Shown: in pieces, positions 1 through 5,947 of the stretch
How the letters are laid out: each line of letters begins with the position of its first letter
Position numbering within the stretch: position 1 is the first letter of the stretch
Origin: Microbacteriaceae bacterium
GTDB taxonomy: Bacteria; Actinomycetota; Actinomycetes; Actinomycetales; Microbacteriaceae
Length of the DNA: 7,644 nucleotides
Reading direction: 5' to 3'
Assembly (NCBI GenBank): GCA_947455385.1
Contig: CANGNR010000055.1
Coordinates: forward strand, 1 to 7,644
Notes under the pieces: model-generated
The model's input: only the letters and a program-made list of their open reading frames with translations
Told to the model about the DNA's origin: nothing
Databases searched by the model: none
Made by a program: the position numbers and the translations under genes

Positions 1-1
1 C

Positions 2-781
2 GACGCCGACCTGTGCGAGATCTATTCAGACGTGGATGGCGTTTACACCGCAGACCCTCGCCAGATTCCTAGCGCCCGCAAGCTCGAAGAGATCGACATC
101 GAATCGATGCTCGAACTCGCCGCGGCTGGCGCCAAAATTCTGCACATTCGAGCCGTCGAATTTGCTCGTCGCCACGGCGTCGACCTTCGAGTTCGCTCAA
201 CCTTTAGCACCGATCCAGGCACCATCGTTTATGCCACGAAAGCAGGAAACAACATGGAAGAAGCAGTCGTCTCTGGCGTAGCCACCGACAAGAGCCAGGC
301 CAAAGTCATCGTCGTTGGTATTCCAGACGTGCCGGGCAAAGCAGCCGAGCTCTTCACCGTGATCGCCGACGCTGGCGCCAACATCGACATGATCGTGCAG
401 AACACCGCAACCGGCTCGGATGTCACCGACTCCGTTAGCGACATCTCGTTCACCCTGCCAAAGGCCAACTCGGCCAAGGTTCTTGCCGCCCTCGAGGCAG
501 CGCAGGGTCAGCTCGGCTACCGCGAGGTCATCTTCGATGACCAGATTGGCAAGCTCAGCGTGGTTGGCGCAGGCATGCGCACCCACTCGGGCGTCTCGGC
601 CACCCTGTTTCGTGCTCTCGCAGAGGCAGGCATCAACATCGAGATGATCTCGACATCTGAGATTCGCATTTCTGTCGTCACCAGCGACGACGAGATCGAC
701 GCAGCGGCTCGCGCCGTGCACACCGCTTTCGGCTTGGATGGCGAGACCGAAGCAGTCGTCTACGCCGGCACCGGCCGCTAA
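2..781 (+). CDS. lysC: Aspartokinase, C-terminal part (5' end outside window)
   Basis: Phosphorylates aspartate to aspartyl-4-phosphate, the committed step to Lys, Thr, Met and diaminopimelate; cytoplasmic. The open frame runs in from the window edge, so the N-terminal roughly 160 residues (kinase core with the KFGGTS-type motif) are missing; 259 residues remain. Seen (residues counted from nt 2): the nucleotide/substrate segment with TADPR (16-20), the MLELAAAGAKILH and LRVRSTFS blocks, then two ACT domains, the first from about residue 101 and the second from about 185 (LSVVGAGM), with the conserved STSEIRIS stretch. The C-terminus EAVVYAGTGR matches C. glutamicum LysC as I remember it. This is the feedback-regulated class whose ACT domains bind Lys and Thr. 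The effector loop after QN (133-134) is longer than in C. glutamicum. It is followed 17 nt later by asd, as in many actinobacteria. A GTG at nt 32 is an internal valine, not the start. Confidence 0.97.
   Translation, partial: DADLCEIYSDVDGVYTADPRQIPSARKLEEIDIESMLELAAAGAKILHIRAVEFARRHGVDLRVRSTFSTDPGTIVYATKAGNNMEEAVVSGVATDKSQAKVIVVGIPDVPGKAAELFTVIADAGANIDMIVQNTATGSDVTDSVSDISFTLPKANSAKVLAALEAAQGQLGYREVIFDDQIGKLSVVGAGMRTHSGVSATLFRALAEAGINIEMISTSEIRISVVTSDDEIDAAARAVHTAFGLDGETEAVVYAGTGR
244..247 (+). promoter_or_regulatory. Internal Shine-Dalgarno for lysC beta
   Basis: AGGA inside the lysC coding sequence (context GCAGGAAACAACATG), 6 nt before the in-frame ATG at 254. It decides the probable beta-subunit start. 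The bases also encode an Ala-Gly-Asn stretch, so the match could be partly chance. Confidence 0.55.
254..781 (+). CDS. lysC: Probable internally initiated aspartokinase beta subunit
   Basis: In C. glutamicum and Bacillus the regulatory subunit of the alpha2beta2 aspartokinase is translated from an in-frame start inside lysC. Here an ATG at nt 254, in frame, begins the sequence MEEAVVSGVATDKSQAK, at the same place as the corynebacterial beta start (MEEAVLTGVATDKSEAK, from memory). An AGGA stretch at 244-247 lies 6 nt upstream, a good Shine-Dalgarno distance. The product would be 175 residues, close to the roughly 172-residue corynebacterial beta chain, and would consist of the two ACT domains only. 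The start site and SD are seen; actual use as a separate translation start is inferred from the family. Confidence 0.65.
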   Translation: MEEAVVSGVATDKSQAKVIVVGIPDVPGKAAELFTVIADAGANIDMIVQNTATGSDVTDSVSDISFTLPKANSAKVLAALEAAQGQLGYREVIFDDQIGKLSVVGAGMRTHSGVSATLFRALAEAGINIEMISTSEIRISVVTSDDEIDAAARAVHTAFGLDGETEAVVYAGTGR

Positions 782-798
782 CCAGAAGGGCACTCAAA

Positions 799-1872
799 AT
801 GACCAAGAAGCCAAACCTCGCACTTGTCGGCGCCACCGGAGCCGTTGGCACCGTGATGATCGACATCATCAACAACCGCCCAAACATCTGGGGCGAGATT
901 CGCCTCATCGCTTCGCCACGCTCTGCCGGCAAGAAGATCAGCGTGCACGGCGAAGACCTAACCGTGGTTGCCCTTTCGCCAGAGGCTTTCGACGGCATCG
1001 ACATTGCGATGTTCGACGTGCCAGACGAGATCTCTGAGGTCTGGGCCCCAATCGCCGCCGAGCGCGGGGCAGTTGCCGTAGACAACTCTGGTGCGTTCCG
1101 CATGAACGACCAGGTTCCGCTGGTTGTGCCAGAGGTGAACCCAGAGCAGGCAAAGAACCGCCCGCTCGGCATCATCTCGAACCCAAACTGCACGACCCTC
1201 ACCATGATGGCCGCCATGGGTGCCCTGCACCGCAAGTGGATCCTCAAGGAACTCGTCGTGTCGAGCTACCAGGCAGTTTCGGGCGCTGGCTCAGCCGGCA
1301 TCGAGCGCCTTCGCGACGAAACCGCCGCGGTTGGCAAGGCTCGCGAAGCTGGCTCGCAGGCCGGCGACGTGGCAGCAGCTCTGGTTGCCGGAGGCCTGAA
1401 CCCAGCCGATTCGCCATGGGCTCACCCAATCGCCCTCAACGTGATTCCGTTCGCAGGCTCGCTGAAGGCCGGCGGCCACTCGAGCGAAGAGATGAAGGTT
1501 CGCGACGAGTCGCGCAAGATCCTTGGCATCAACGACCTCAAGGTTGCCGCCTCGTGTGTTCGCGTGCCAGTTCAGGTCGCCCACTCGCTCACCGTGCACG
1601 CAACCTTCGCCAACCCGCTAACTCCAGATGAGGTTCGTGCGGTGCTTTCCGAGCAGCCGACCATCCGCGTTGTAGACGACCCAGCGAACAACGAGTATCC
1701 GACCCCGGCTCAGGTAGCCGGCCAGGACCCGACCTTCGTTGGTCGCATTCGTCAGGCTCTCGACTTCGAAAACAGCATCGAGCTCTTCGTTGTCGGCGAC
1801 AACCTGCGCAAGGGTGCCGCCCTGAACACCTATGAGATTGCCGAGCTAGTCGCCGCCGAATTCGCTGGCTAA
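799..1872 (+). CDS. asd: Aspartate-semialdehyde dehydrogenase
   Basis: Reduces aspartyl-4-phosphate to aspartate-4-semialdehyde with NADPH, second step of the Asp family pathway and branch point to diaminopimelate and homoserine; cytoplasmic. 357 residues, a normal full length. Seen: N-terminal Rossmann glycine motif GATGAVG (11-17), the DNSGAFR segment (95-101), the active-site block SNPNCTT with nucleophile Cys131, SYQAVSGAG (156-164) with Gln158, and CVRVPVQVAHS with the substrate Arg255 and acid/base His262. The latter block reads VPVQVAHS where I remember VPVFTGHS in mycobacteria and corynebacteria; the catalytic His is kept. The start ATG at 799 follows AGAAGG (784-789), with 17 nt between the lysC stop and this start, so the two genes almost certainly share a transcript. 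The product feeds cell-wall synthesis as well as Lys, Thr and Met. Confidence 0.97.
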   Translation: MTKKPNLALVGATGAVGTVMIDIINNRPNIWGEIRLIASPRSAGKKISVHGEDLTVVALSPEAFDGIDIAMFDVPDEISEVWAPIAAERGAVAVDNSGAFRMNDQVPLVVPEVNPEQAKNRPLGIISNPNCTTLTMMAAMGALHRKWILKELVVSSYQAVSGAGSAGIERLRDETAAVGKAREAGSQAGDVAAALVAGGLNPADSPWAHPIALNVIPFAGSLKAGGHSSEEMKVRDESRKILGINDLKVAASCVRVPVQVAHSLTVHATFANPLTPDEVRAVLSEQPTIRVVDDPANNEYPTPAQVAGQDPTFVGRIRQALDFENSIELFVVGDNLRKGAALNTYEIAELVAAEFAG

Positions 1873-1876
1873 TAGC

Positions 1877-1897
1877 CAGACAACTCGCGGGTGTCTG
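1877..1897 (+). terminator. Weak hairpin after asd
   Basis: A perfect 6-bp inverted repeat, CAGACA (1877-1882) and TGTCTG (1892-1897), with a 9-nt loop, starts 4 nt after the asd stop codon. No T-run follows, as is common in actinobacteria. It is the only plausible terminator between the lysC-asd unit and the next gene, but the stem is short, so termination is a guess. Confidence 0.35.
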
Positions 1898-1921
1898 CGC
1901 GGTTTCGAGCAACTAGACCGC

Positions 1922-1934
1922 TAGCCTAAACACA
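1922..1934 (+). promoter_or_regulatory. Leaderless promoter of the lipoprotein gene (-10 TAGCCT)
   Basis: TAGCCT at 1922-1927 fits the actinobacterial -10 consensus TANNNT. Six bases (AAACAC) separate it from the ATG at 1934, so the expected transcription start coincides with the start codon. No purine-rich Shine-Dalgarno is present in the 25 nt upstream, which fits a leaderless mRNA. No good -35 is visible at 16-18 nt upstream, which is usual for this promoter class. Confidence 0.6.
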
Positions 1935-2497
1935 TGCTGAAACGACTCGCCTCGCTAATGGGTGCGGTCGTTTCGCTGTTTTTGGGTCTGTCGCTAGCCG
2001 GTTGCGCGCCAGCTGAAGCGACCCCCAGCTCAACACCGTATCCGACGATCGATGCCAAGCTGATTCCATCGGCAGCACCAGACGACGCCATCGCTGTTTC
2101 GACAACCGACTTCGATGCGAAGTTTGGCATCTATGCCTTTAAGGCCGGAACGGGCTCGGCTTGGTGCTCGATCGACACCAAGAACAAGTTCGTCATCTGC
2201 GAGCAAAACGAAGCCGATGCGATGTACACACCCATTCCAACCCCGAACGACTGCTATGGCTCGTTCGGTTATCAACTGGAGCTCGACGCTGCGAAGCCGG
2301 CAACTGGCGACATCGCCCACTTCAACTGTTCGGGCAGCTACTACACCGACCCCACGAACCTTGCGACGCTCTCGGATCATCAGAAGATTGTCGCCGCCGG
2401 CTTCACGTGCTGGGTGCAAAAGATCACCGCGCGCTGCGACAACGAGAGCGGCAACTACATCGCACTCGGCCCAGACGCCTGGGCACTCGGCAACTAG
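1934..2497 (+). CDS. Cysteine-rich secreted lipoprotein, function unknown
   Basis: 187 residues. N-terminus MLKR followed by a hydrophobic segment and the lipobox LAGC, so signal peptidase II cleavage and lipidation at Cys24 are expected; the mature protein would sit on the outer face of the membrane. A short Ala/Pro/Ser/Thr linker (25-50) leads to a domain of about 130 residues with exactly six cysteines (78, 89, 107, 132, 159, 168), enough for three disulfides. The pattern (SAWCSI, VICEQ, a Cys before a G-x-x-L strand, GFTCWVQKITARCDN, then a final GNYIAL strand) resembles small secreted actinobacterial domains such as DUF6636, but I cannot confirm membership. No catalytic motif is seen. 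It is probably monocistronic from its own leaderless promoter. Its last codons overlap the convergent phosphoesterase gene by 4 bp. Confidence 0.9.
   Translation: MLKRLASLMGAVVSLFLGLSLAGCAPAEATPSSTPYPTIDAKLIPSAAPDDAIAVSTTDFDAKFGIYAFKAGTGSAWCSIDTKNKFVICEQNEADAMYTPIPTPNDCYGSFGYQLELDAAKPATGDIAHFNCSGSYYTDPTNLATLSDHQKIVAAGFTCWVQKITARCDNESGNYIALGPDAWALGN
2462..2491. repeat. 9-nt direct repeat GCACTCGGC at a gene end
   Basis: GCACTCGGC occurs at 2462-2470 and 2483-2491, flanking a perfect hairpin (2469-2484). Within the lipoprotein gene it encodes the repeated ALG of the C-terminus. It may be chance or a remnant of a small duplication. Confidence 0.5.
2469..2484 (-). terminator. GC-rich hairpin just past the phosphoesterase stop
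   Basis: A perfect 6-bp GC-rich inverted repeat, GCCCAG (2469-2474) and CTGGGC (2479-2484), with loop ACGC. For minus-strand transcripts it begins 9 nt beyond the phosphoesterase stop codon, where an operon terminator is expected. It lies inside the 3' coding end of the convergent lipoprotein gene. There is no T-run after it, so Rho-independent function is uncertain. Confidence 0.4.
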
Positions 2498-3387
2498 TCT
2501 CGGGCCACCAGGTTTAGCACCCGAACCTCGGGTCGGCAGAAAAATCTAACCGGCGCATAAATGCTGGTGCCGAGCCCTGCGACAACGTTCAGCAGGAGGG
2601 GCCGGCGACCCACTTTTTGCACACTCAGACCCTTGGCCTGGTTGGTGGGCAGGTCGCAGTTGGTGACCAGCGCACCGACAGCAGGCAAACAAACCTGTCC
2701 GCCGTGGGTGTGCCCGGCCAAAATCAGCTCGACCCCAACCGACCCCATAGCCTCGATGGCATCCCGGTATGGCGCGTGGGTTACACCGATAAGTGCGTCC
2801 ACAGTGCCCAGCCCAGCAGCGGATGCGGGAAGCCCGCCAAGGTGTGCCCGCCCGATGTGCTCATCGTCGAGCCCAACCAGGCCGACGCGCGTGCCGTTAA
2901 TCGTCAGAACTCCCGCCGAGTTGTTGAGGTTGAGCCAGCCGAATTCGCCGAGACCGGCCACTAGCCCTTCGGTGTCGAGCTCTGCGGTGTTGCGCGCATT
3001 GGTGGGCGCAGAAAAATAGGTGAATGGGTTGGTAAGGCCGGGGGCGCGATAGTCGTTCGACCCGTTCACAAACGCGCCGGGTAGCCTGCGCAGGGGGCCG
3101 GTTGCCTCAAGCACCTGTGCCACGGCATCTCGGTGCCCGAGGTTATCGCCCGTGTCGATGACCAAGTCTGGCTTTACGGTTTCGGCGAGGCCGCCCAGCC
3201 AGCGCATCTTTCGCCGCTGCCAAGGCGCCAAGTGCAGGTCGCCAAAGTGCAAAACTCGAATGGCCTTTGAGCCTGGCGGAAGTATCGCGACATCCTGGTA
3301 TCGAATCGCATAGAGGTGCCGCTCGACGAACACGCCCCAGATGGCACAAACGGCCGCGATGGATGCGAGCACCCAGACGAGCAACAT
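2494..3387 (-). CDS. Membrane-anchored calcineurin-like metallophosphoesterase
   Basis: 297 residues. One hydrophobic segment at the N-terminus (about 1-22) is followed by a binuclear-metal phosphoesterase domain. Seen: GDLH (Asp50, His52), DTGDN (Asp81, Asn82), GSND (109-112) in the place of the classical GNHD, GVTH (His204) and GHTHGGQV with His226 and His228. GSND in place of GNHD is, as I recall, characteristic of the actinobacterial family that sits beside ponA2 (M. tuberculosis Rv3683); it removes one His from the active-site set. Substrate unknown; the YkuE-like relatives act on membrane or cell-wall related phosphates, but no substrate is inferable here. Basic residues after the TM segment suggest the catalytic domain may face the cytoplasm. 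The start ATG lies 3 nt after the PBP stop codon without a good Shine-Dalgarno, so translation is probably coupled to the PBP gene. Confidence 0.92.
   Translation of the reverse strand: MLLVWVLASIAAVCAIWGVFVERHLYAIRYQDVAILPPGSKAIRVLHFGDLHLAPWQRRKMRWLGGLAETVKPDLVIDTGDNLGHRDAVAQVLEATGPLRRLPGAFVNGSNDYRAPGLTNPFTYFSAPTNARNTAELDTEGLVAGLGEFGWLNLNNSAGVLTINGTRVGLVGLDDEHIGRAHLGGLPASAAGLGTVDALIGVTHAPYRDAIEAMGSVGVELILAGHTHGGQVCLPAVGALVTNCDLPTNQAKGLSVQKVGRRPLLLNVVAGLGTSIYAPVRFFCRPEVRVLNLVARD
2519..2533 (+). terminator. Hairpin just past the lipoprotein stop
   Basis: ACCCGA (2519-2524) and TCGGGT (2528-2533) form a perfect 6-bp stem with a 3-nt loop, starting 21 nt after the lipoprotein stop codon. For the plus strand this is the expected terminator position, although it lies inside the 3' coding end of the convergent phosphoesterase gene. 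TCGGG at 2500-2504 can pair alternatively with CCCGA (2520-2524). No T-run follows. Confidence 0.35.
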
Positions 3388-3390
3388 CGA

Positions 3391-5895
3391 TTACGGCCCG
3401 AGGCTGATGATCAACAATATGGCAGAGTCGGCCATTGCCGGTTTGCCCGCCTTCGGGGTTGTGCCCACCACGTTGCCGGCAGGCACTGTCTTGGAGTGCA
3501 CGAAATACTGCGTCTGCGATGCCTGAGGCTCGCTCGCTGCAGGAAAACCCGCCGCAAGGATTGCCTGTTTGGCATTGTCGACGGTCATTCCGCGAACGTC
3601 TGGAACGAGCAGCGAGCCGCCCTTGCTCACGTAGATCTTTACGATAGCGCCCGCCGGAATAACGGATCCGGCCTTGGGGCTCGTGTAGGCAACGGTTCCC
3701 GTTGGTGTTGCGGCGGCCACCGGCGTGGTGACAACCTCGGAGTTCAGGCCATCGAGCTTGAGGTGAGCCTGCGCATCCGAAGGAATCTGACCAGCCACGT
3801 TTTGCACGCCGACCGAAGCCGTGTTGATCATCTCTGGAGAAGCCTCATCGAGTTTGCCGCCACGCAGCGATGGTTCCTTGTTGACGGTCTGCATGATGCT
3901 TCGCCAGATTTCGTGACGAACGCGGTTGCCGGCCATGCCGTTGAGCGTGATGCCTGCAAGTGTGGTGTGTCCAGAGACGTTGCCGACCCAGGTCGAGGTC
4001 GCAACTTTGGATGAGAAACCGCTCATCCAGGTGTGAATGCCGGAGTCGGTGGTACCCGTCTTGCCCGCCAGCGGAACGCCGTCGTTGGTGCTCGACTGGC
4101 CACCGGTTCCGCCGCTCATGACCGCCTTCATCGCGTATGTCATGCCAGCGGCCACCGATGGATCGACCGCGGTGGTGCAGGTGCTCGGCGGAACCGGCAG
4201 CACCTCCTTGGTCAGGTTAACGACAACTTTTTCGATGGCAACGGGGCTGCAGAACACGCCGTGGTTGGCAACCGCAGCCATCGCCGCGGCAATGGTCATC
4301 GGTGCAATTTCGTTTGTACCCAGAATCGAAGCGGGGGTGAACTGAAGAGCGGTTCCGTCGGCGCGGTGCACGCCGAAGGCCATCGCGGTGTCGCGAATCT
4401 CGCAGAGGTCGAGCTGCGACGCCATGTTGGCAAACGCGGTGTTCTCAGAGATTGCGGTGGCCTGAACAACGGTTGGGTTCACAGGCTCGCGCACCATGTT
4501 GTGAGGCTCCCAGAAGCCGCCAAGAGCGCCACAGGAAGCCTTGAAGTCTGAGGCTACGTCGTAGTTGACCGTGCGGCCGTCGACTCTGTCGAGCAGCTTG
4601 TGGCCGTTCTTGAGCCAGTCGGCGAGGGTGAATATCTTGTATGTCGAACCAACCTGGAATCCGGATGATCCACCGTATTGAATGTCGCTCGAGTAGTTGA
4701 CCGAGGTGTGGCCGCGCTTGTTCGACGGGGTCTGGTCGTAAACGCGATTTTCGCTCATAGCTAGGATGCGCCCAGTGCCAACCTCAACCGAGACGCTCGC
4801 GGAACCGATGTTCCACTTATTGGCCGACGGAACCCACTTCTTGACTGCCTTGTCGGTTGCATTCTGCACCTTGAGGTCCATCGTGGTGAAGATCTTGAGG
4901 CCACCCTGGCGAAGGCGGTTCTCGCGGTCTTGCGGGGTCACGCCGAAGACGGGGGAGTTGCGGATGGTCCACACCGCGTAGTCGCAGAAGAAGGCGGTGC
5001 GCTGGTTTGCCTCGCATCCGTTTGCTACGTGCGTGATGTTGGTCGTTACCGGGGTATTCACGGCTTCGTCGTGCTGCTGCTGAGTGATGTATCCAGCTTT
5101 GAACATGTTGTCGATCACGTAGTCGCGGCGACCCTTGGCGCGGTCGAGGTTGGCCTTGATGTCGGGCTCATAAAGTGCCGGCCCCTTGAGCATCGCCGCC
5201 AGCATCGCGGCCTGTGGCAGAGTCAACTTTGCGGCCTTCGTGCCGAAGTAATACTCGGATGCCGTCTCTATGCCGTTCAGGTTGTTGCCGAAATACGAGA
5301 GGTTCGCATAGCCGGCGAAGATGTCTTTCTTGTTCGACTGCTTCTCGAGCGCGAGGGCGAGCTTGATCTCTTTGATCTTGCGGTCGAACGAGCGTGAGCG
5401 TGCTGCTTCGATGCCGGCCTGGTCGCCCGCGATGACGGCGGCCTCGATTAGCGAGTTCTTGACGTACTGCATCGTGATGGTCGAGCCACCCGGGCCTCCA
5501 CCGCCGGCCAGGTTCGAACCGGTGGCGCGAAGCAGCGAAATCACGTCGACGCCGGCGTGCTGCCAGTAGCGCGGGTCTTCGGTTGAGACCACGGCATTGA
5601 CGAAGTTTGGCGAAATTTGTTCATAAGAAACCGAGATGCGATTTTCGTTGTAGAAGCGGGCCACAGGAACCGGCTTGCCATTGCGGTAGGCAAAAATCGT
5701 GGATGCCTGCGACGCGGTAACCGGCTTGATGTAGCTCGGCAGGGTCTCAAACGAGGCGAGGCCAGCGGTGCCCGCGATCGCCGCAACAACCACGGCTGGA
5801 ACCGCGAGTGTGGTGGCGAGAACGCCTGCGATTGCGGCCAAGCCGGTGAATTTCAGCAGCTTGCCAAGCAACGATTCAGAACGTTCGCGCGACAT
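3391..5895 (-). CDS. ponA: Bifunctional class A penicillin-binding protein with PASTA repeats (PonA2-like)
   Basis: Polymerises lipid II into glycan strands and crosslinks the stem peptides outside the membrane. 834 residues from the ATG at 5895. Domains: short basic cytoplasmic tail; one TM segment (about 18-46); GT51 glycosyltransferase with catalytic Glu106 in EDPRYWQHAG, GGSTITMQYVKN (136-147), RKIKE (172-176), YANLSYFG (196-203) and the GIE..YYFG block (208-218); transpeptidase with SxxK Ser417-Lys420 (GSTYK), SEN (483-485) and KTG (612-614); then two PASTA-like repeats (about 698-759, degenerate, and 762-831, starting LVPDVRGMTVDNAKQAI). Two details of the GT domain are unusual: Met142 where family members normally have QQ, and YAN where YLN is usual. 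Cysteines at 294, 304, 455, 498, 549 and 573 could form disulfides. The start is chosen over an in-frame extension to 5985 because that would run antisense through the next gene and ignore the leaderless promoter. First gene of an operon with the phosphoesterase. Confidence 0.96.
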   Translation of the reverse strand: MSRERSESLLGKLLKFTGLAAIAGVLATTLAVPAVVVAAIAGTAGLASFETLPSYIKPVTASQASTIFAYRNGKPVPVARFYNENRISVSYEQISPNFVNAVVSTEDPRYWQHAGVDVISLLRATGSNLAGGGGPGGSTITMQYVKNSLIEAAVIAGDQAGIEAARSRSFDRKIKEIKLALALEKQSNKKDIFAGYANLSYFGNNLNGIETASEYYFGTKAAKLTLPQAAMLAAMLKGPALYEPDIKANLDRAKGRRDYVIDNMFKAGYITQQQHDEAVNTPVTTNITHVANGCEANQRTAFFCDYAVWTIRNSPVFGVTPQDRENRLRQGGLKIFTTMDLKVQNATDKAVKKWVPSANKWNIGSASVSVEVGTGRILAMSENRVYDQTPSNKRGHTSVNYSSDIQYGGSSGFQVGSTYKIFTLADWLKNGHKLLDRVDGRTVNYDVASDFKASCGALGGFWEPHNMVREPVNPTVVQATAISENTAFANMASQLDLCEIRDTAMAFGVHRADGTALQFTPASILGTNEIAPMTIAAAMAAVANHGVFCSPVAIEKVVVNLTKEVLPVPPSTCTTAVDPSVAAGMTYAMKAVMSGGTGGQSSTNDGVPLAGKTGTTDSGIHTWMSGFSSKVATSTWVGNVSGHTTLAGITLNGMAGNRVRHEIWRSIMQTVNKEPSLRGGKLDEASPEMINTASVGVQNVAGQIPSDAQAHLKLDGLNSEVVTTPVAAATPTGTVAYTSPKAGSVIPAGAIVKIYVSKGGSLLVPDVRGMTVDNAKQAILAAGFPAASEPQASQTQYFVHSKTVPAGNVVGTTPKAGKPAMADSAILLIISLGP

Positions 5896-5908
5896 AGACT
5901 CTAGGTTA
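5895..5908 (-). promoter_or_regulatory. Leaderless promoter of the PBP gene (-10 TAACCT)
   Basis: Reading the minus strand, TAACCT (5908 down to 5903) matches TANNNT and is followed by seven bases (AGAGTCT) and then the ATG at 5895. That spacing puts the transcription start at the start codon. There is no Shine-Dalgarno in between. The promoter of the lipoprotein gene has the same TA-N-CCTA core and layout. No convincing -35. Confidence 0.6.
5902..5907 (+). promoter_or_regulatory. Candidate -10 (TAGGTT) for the DUF4177-RidA pair
   Basis: TAGGTT on the plus strand fits TANNNT and occupies nearly the same bases as the divergent PBP -10. A start near 5914 would leave a leader of about 34 nt before ATG 5948, including the Shine-Dalgarno. 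No -35 is visible, and an alternative TACAAA-type box lies at 5920-5925, so this is tentative. Confidence 0.3.
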
Positions 5909-5947
5909 CTCGCAAACAATACAAACTTGCCTGAGAGGATGCCGTCA

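Noticed and set aside
678..1247. 189-codon minus-strand frame opposite lysC and asd
   Set aside because: Covers two well-supported genes on the other strand and has no signature of its own.
3316..4551. Long plus-strand open frames (up to 232 codons) opposite the phosphoesterase and PBP genes
   Set aside because: They lie antisense to genes with full catalytic motifs, show no recognisable domain, and are rich in Arg/His/Gly as expected from the complement of GC-biased coding sequence.
4930..5397. 155-codon plus-strand frame opposite the PBP glycosyltransferase domain
   Set aside because: Antisense shadow of GT51 motifs; no start signal or homology.
5768..5947. Upstream extension of the DUF4177-like gene
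   Set aside because: The extra 60 codons are antisense to the PBP N-terminus. AGAGGA at 8 nt supports ATG 5948.
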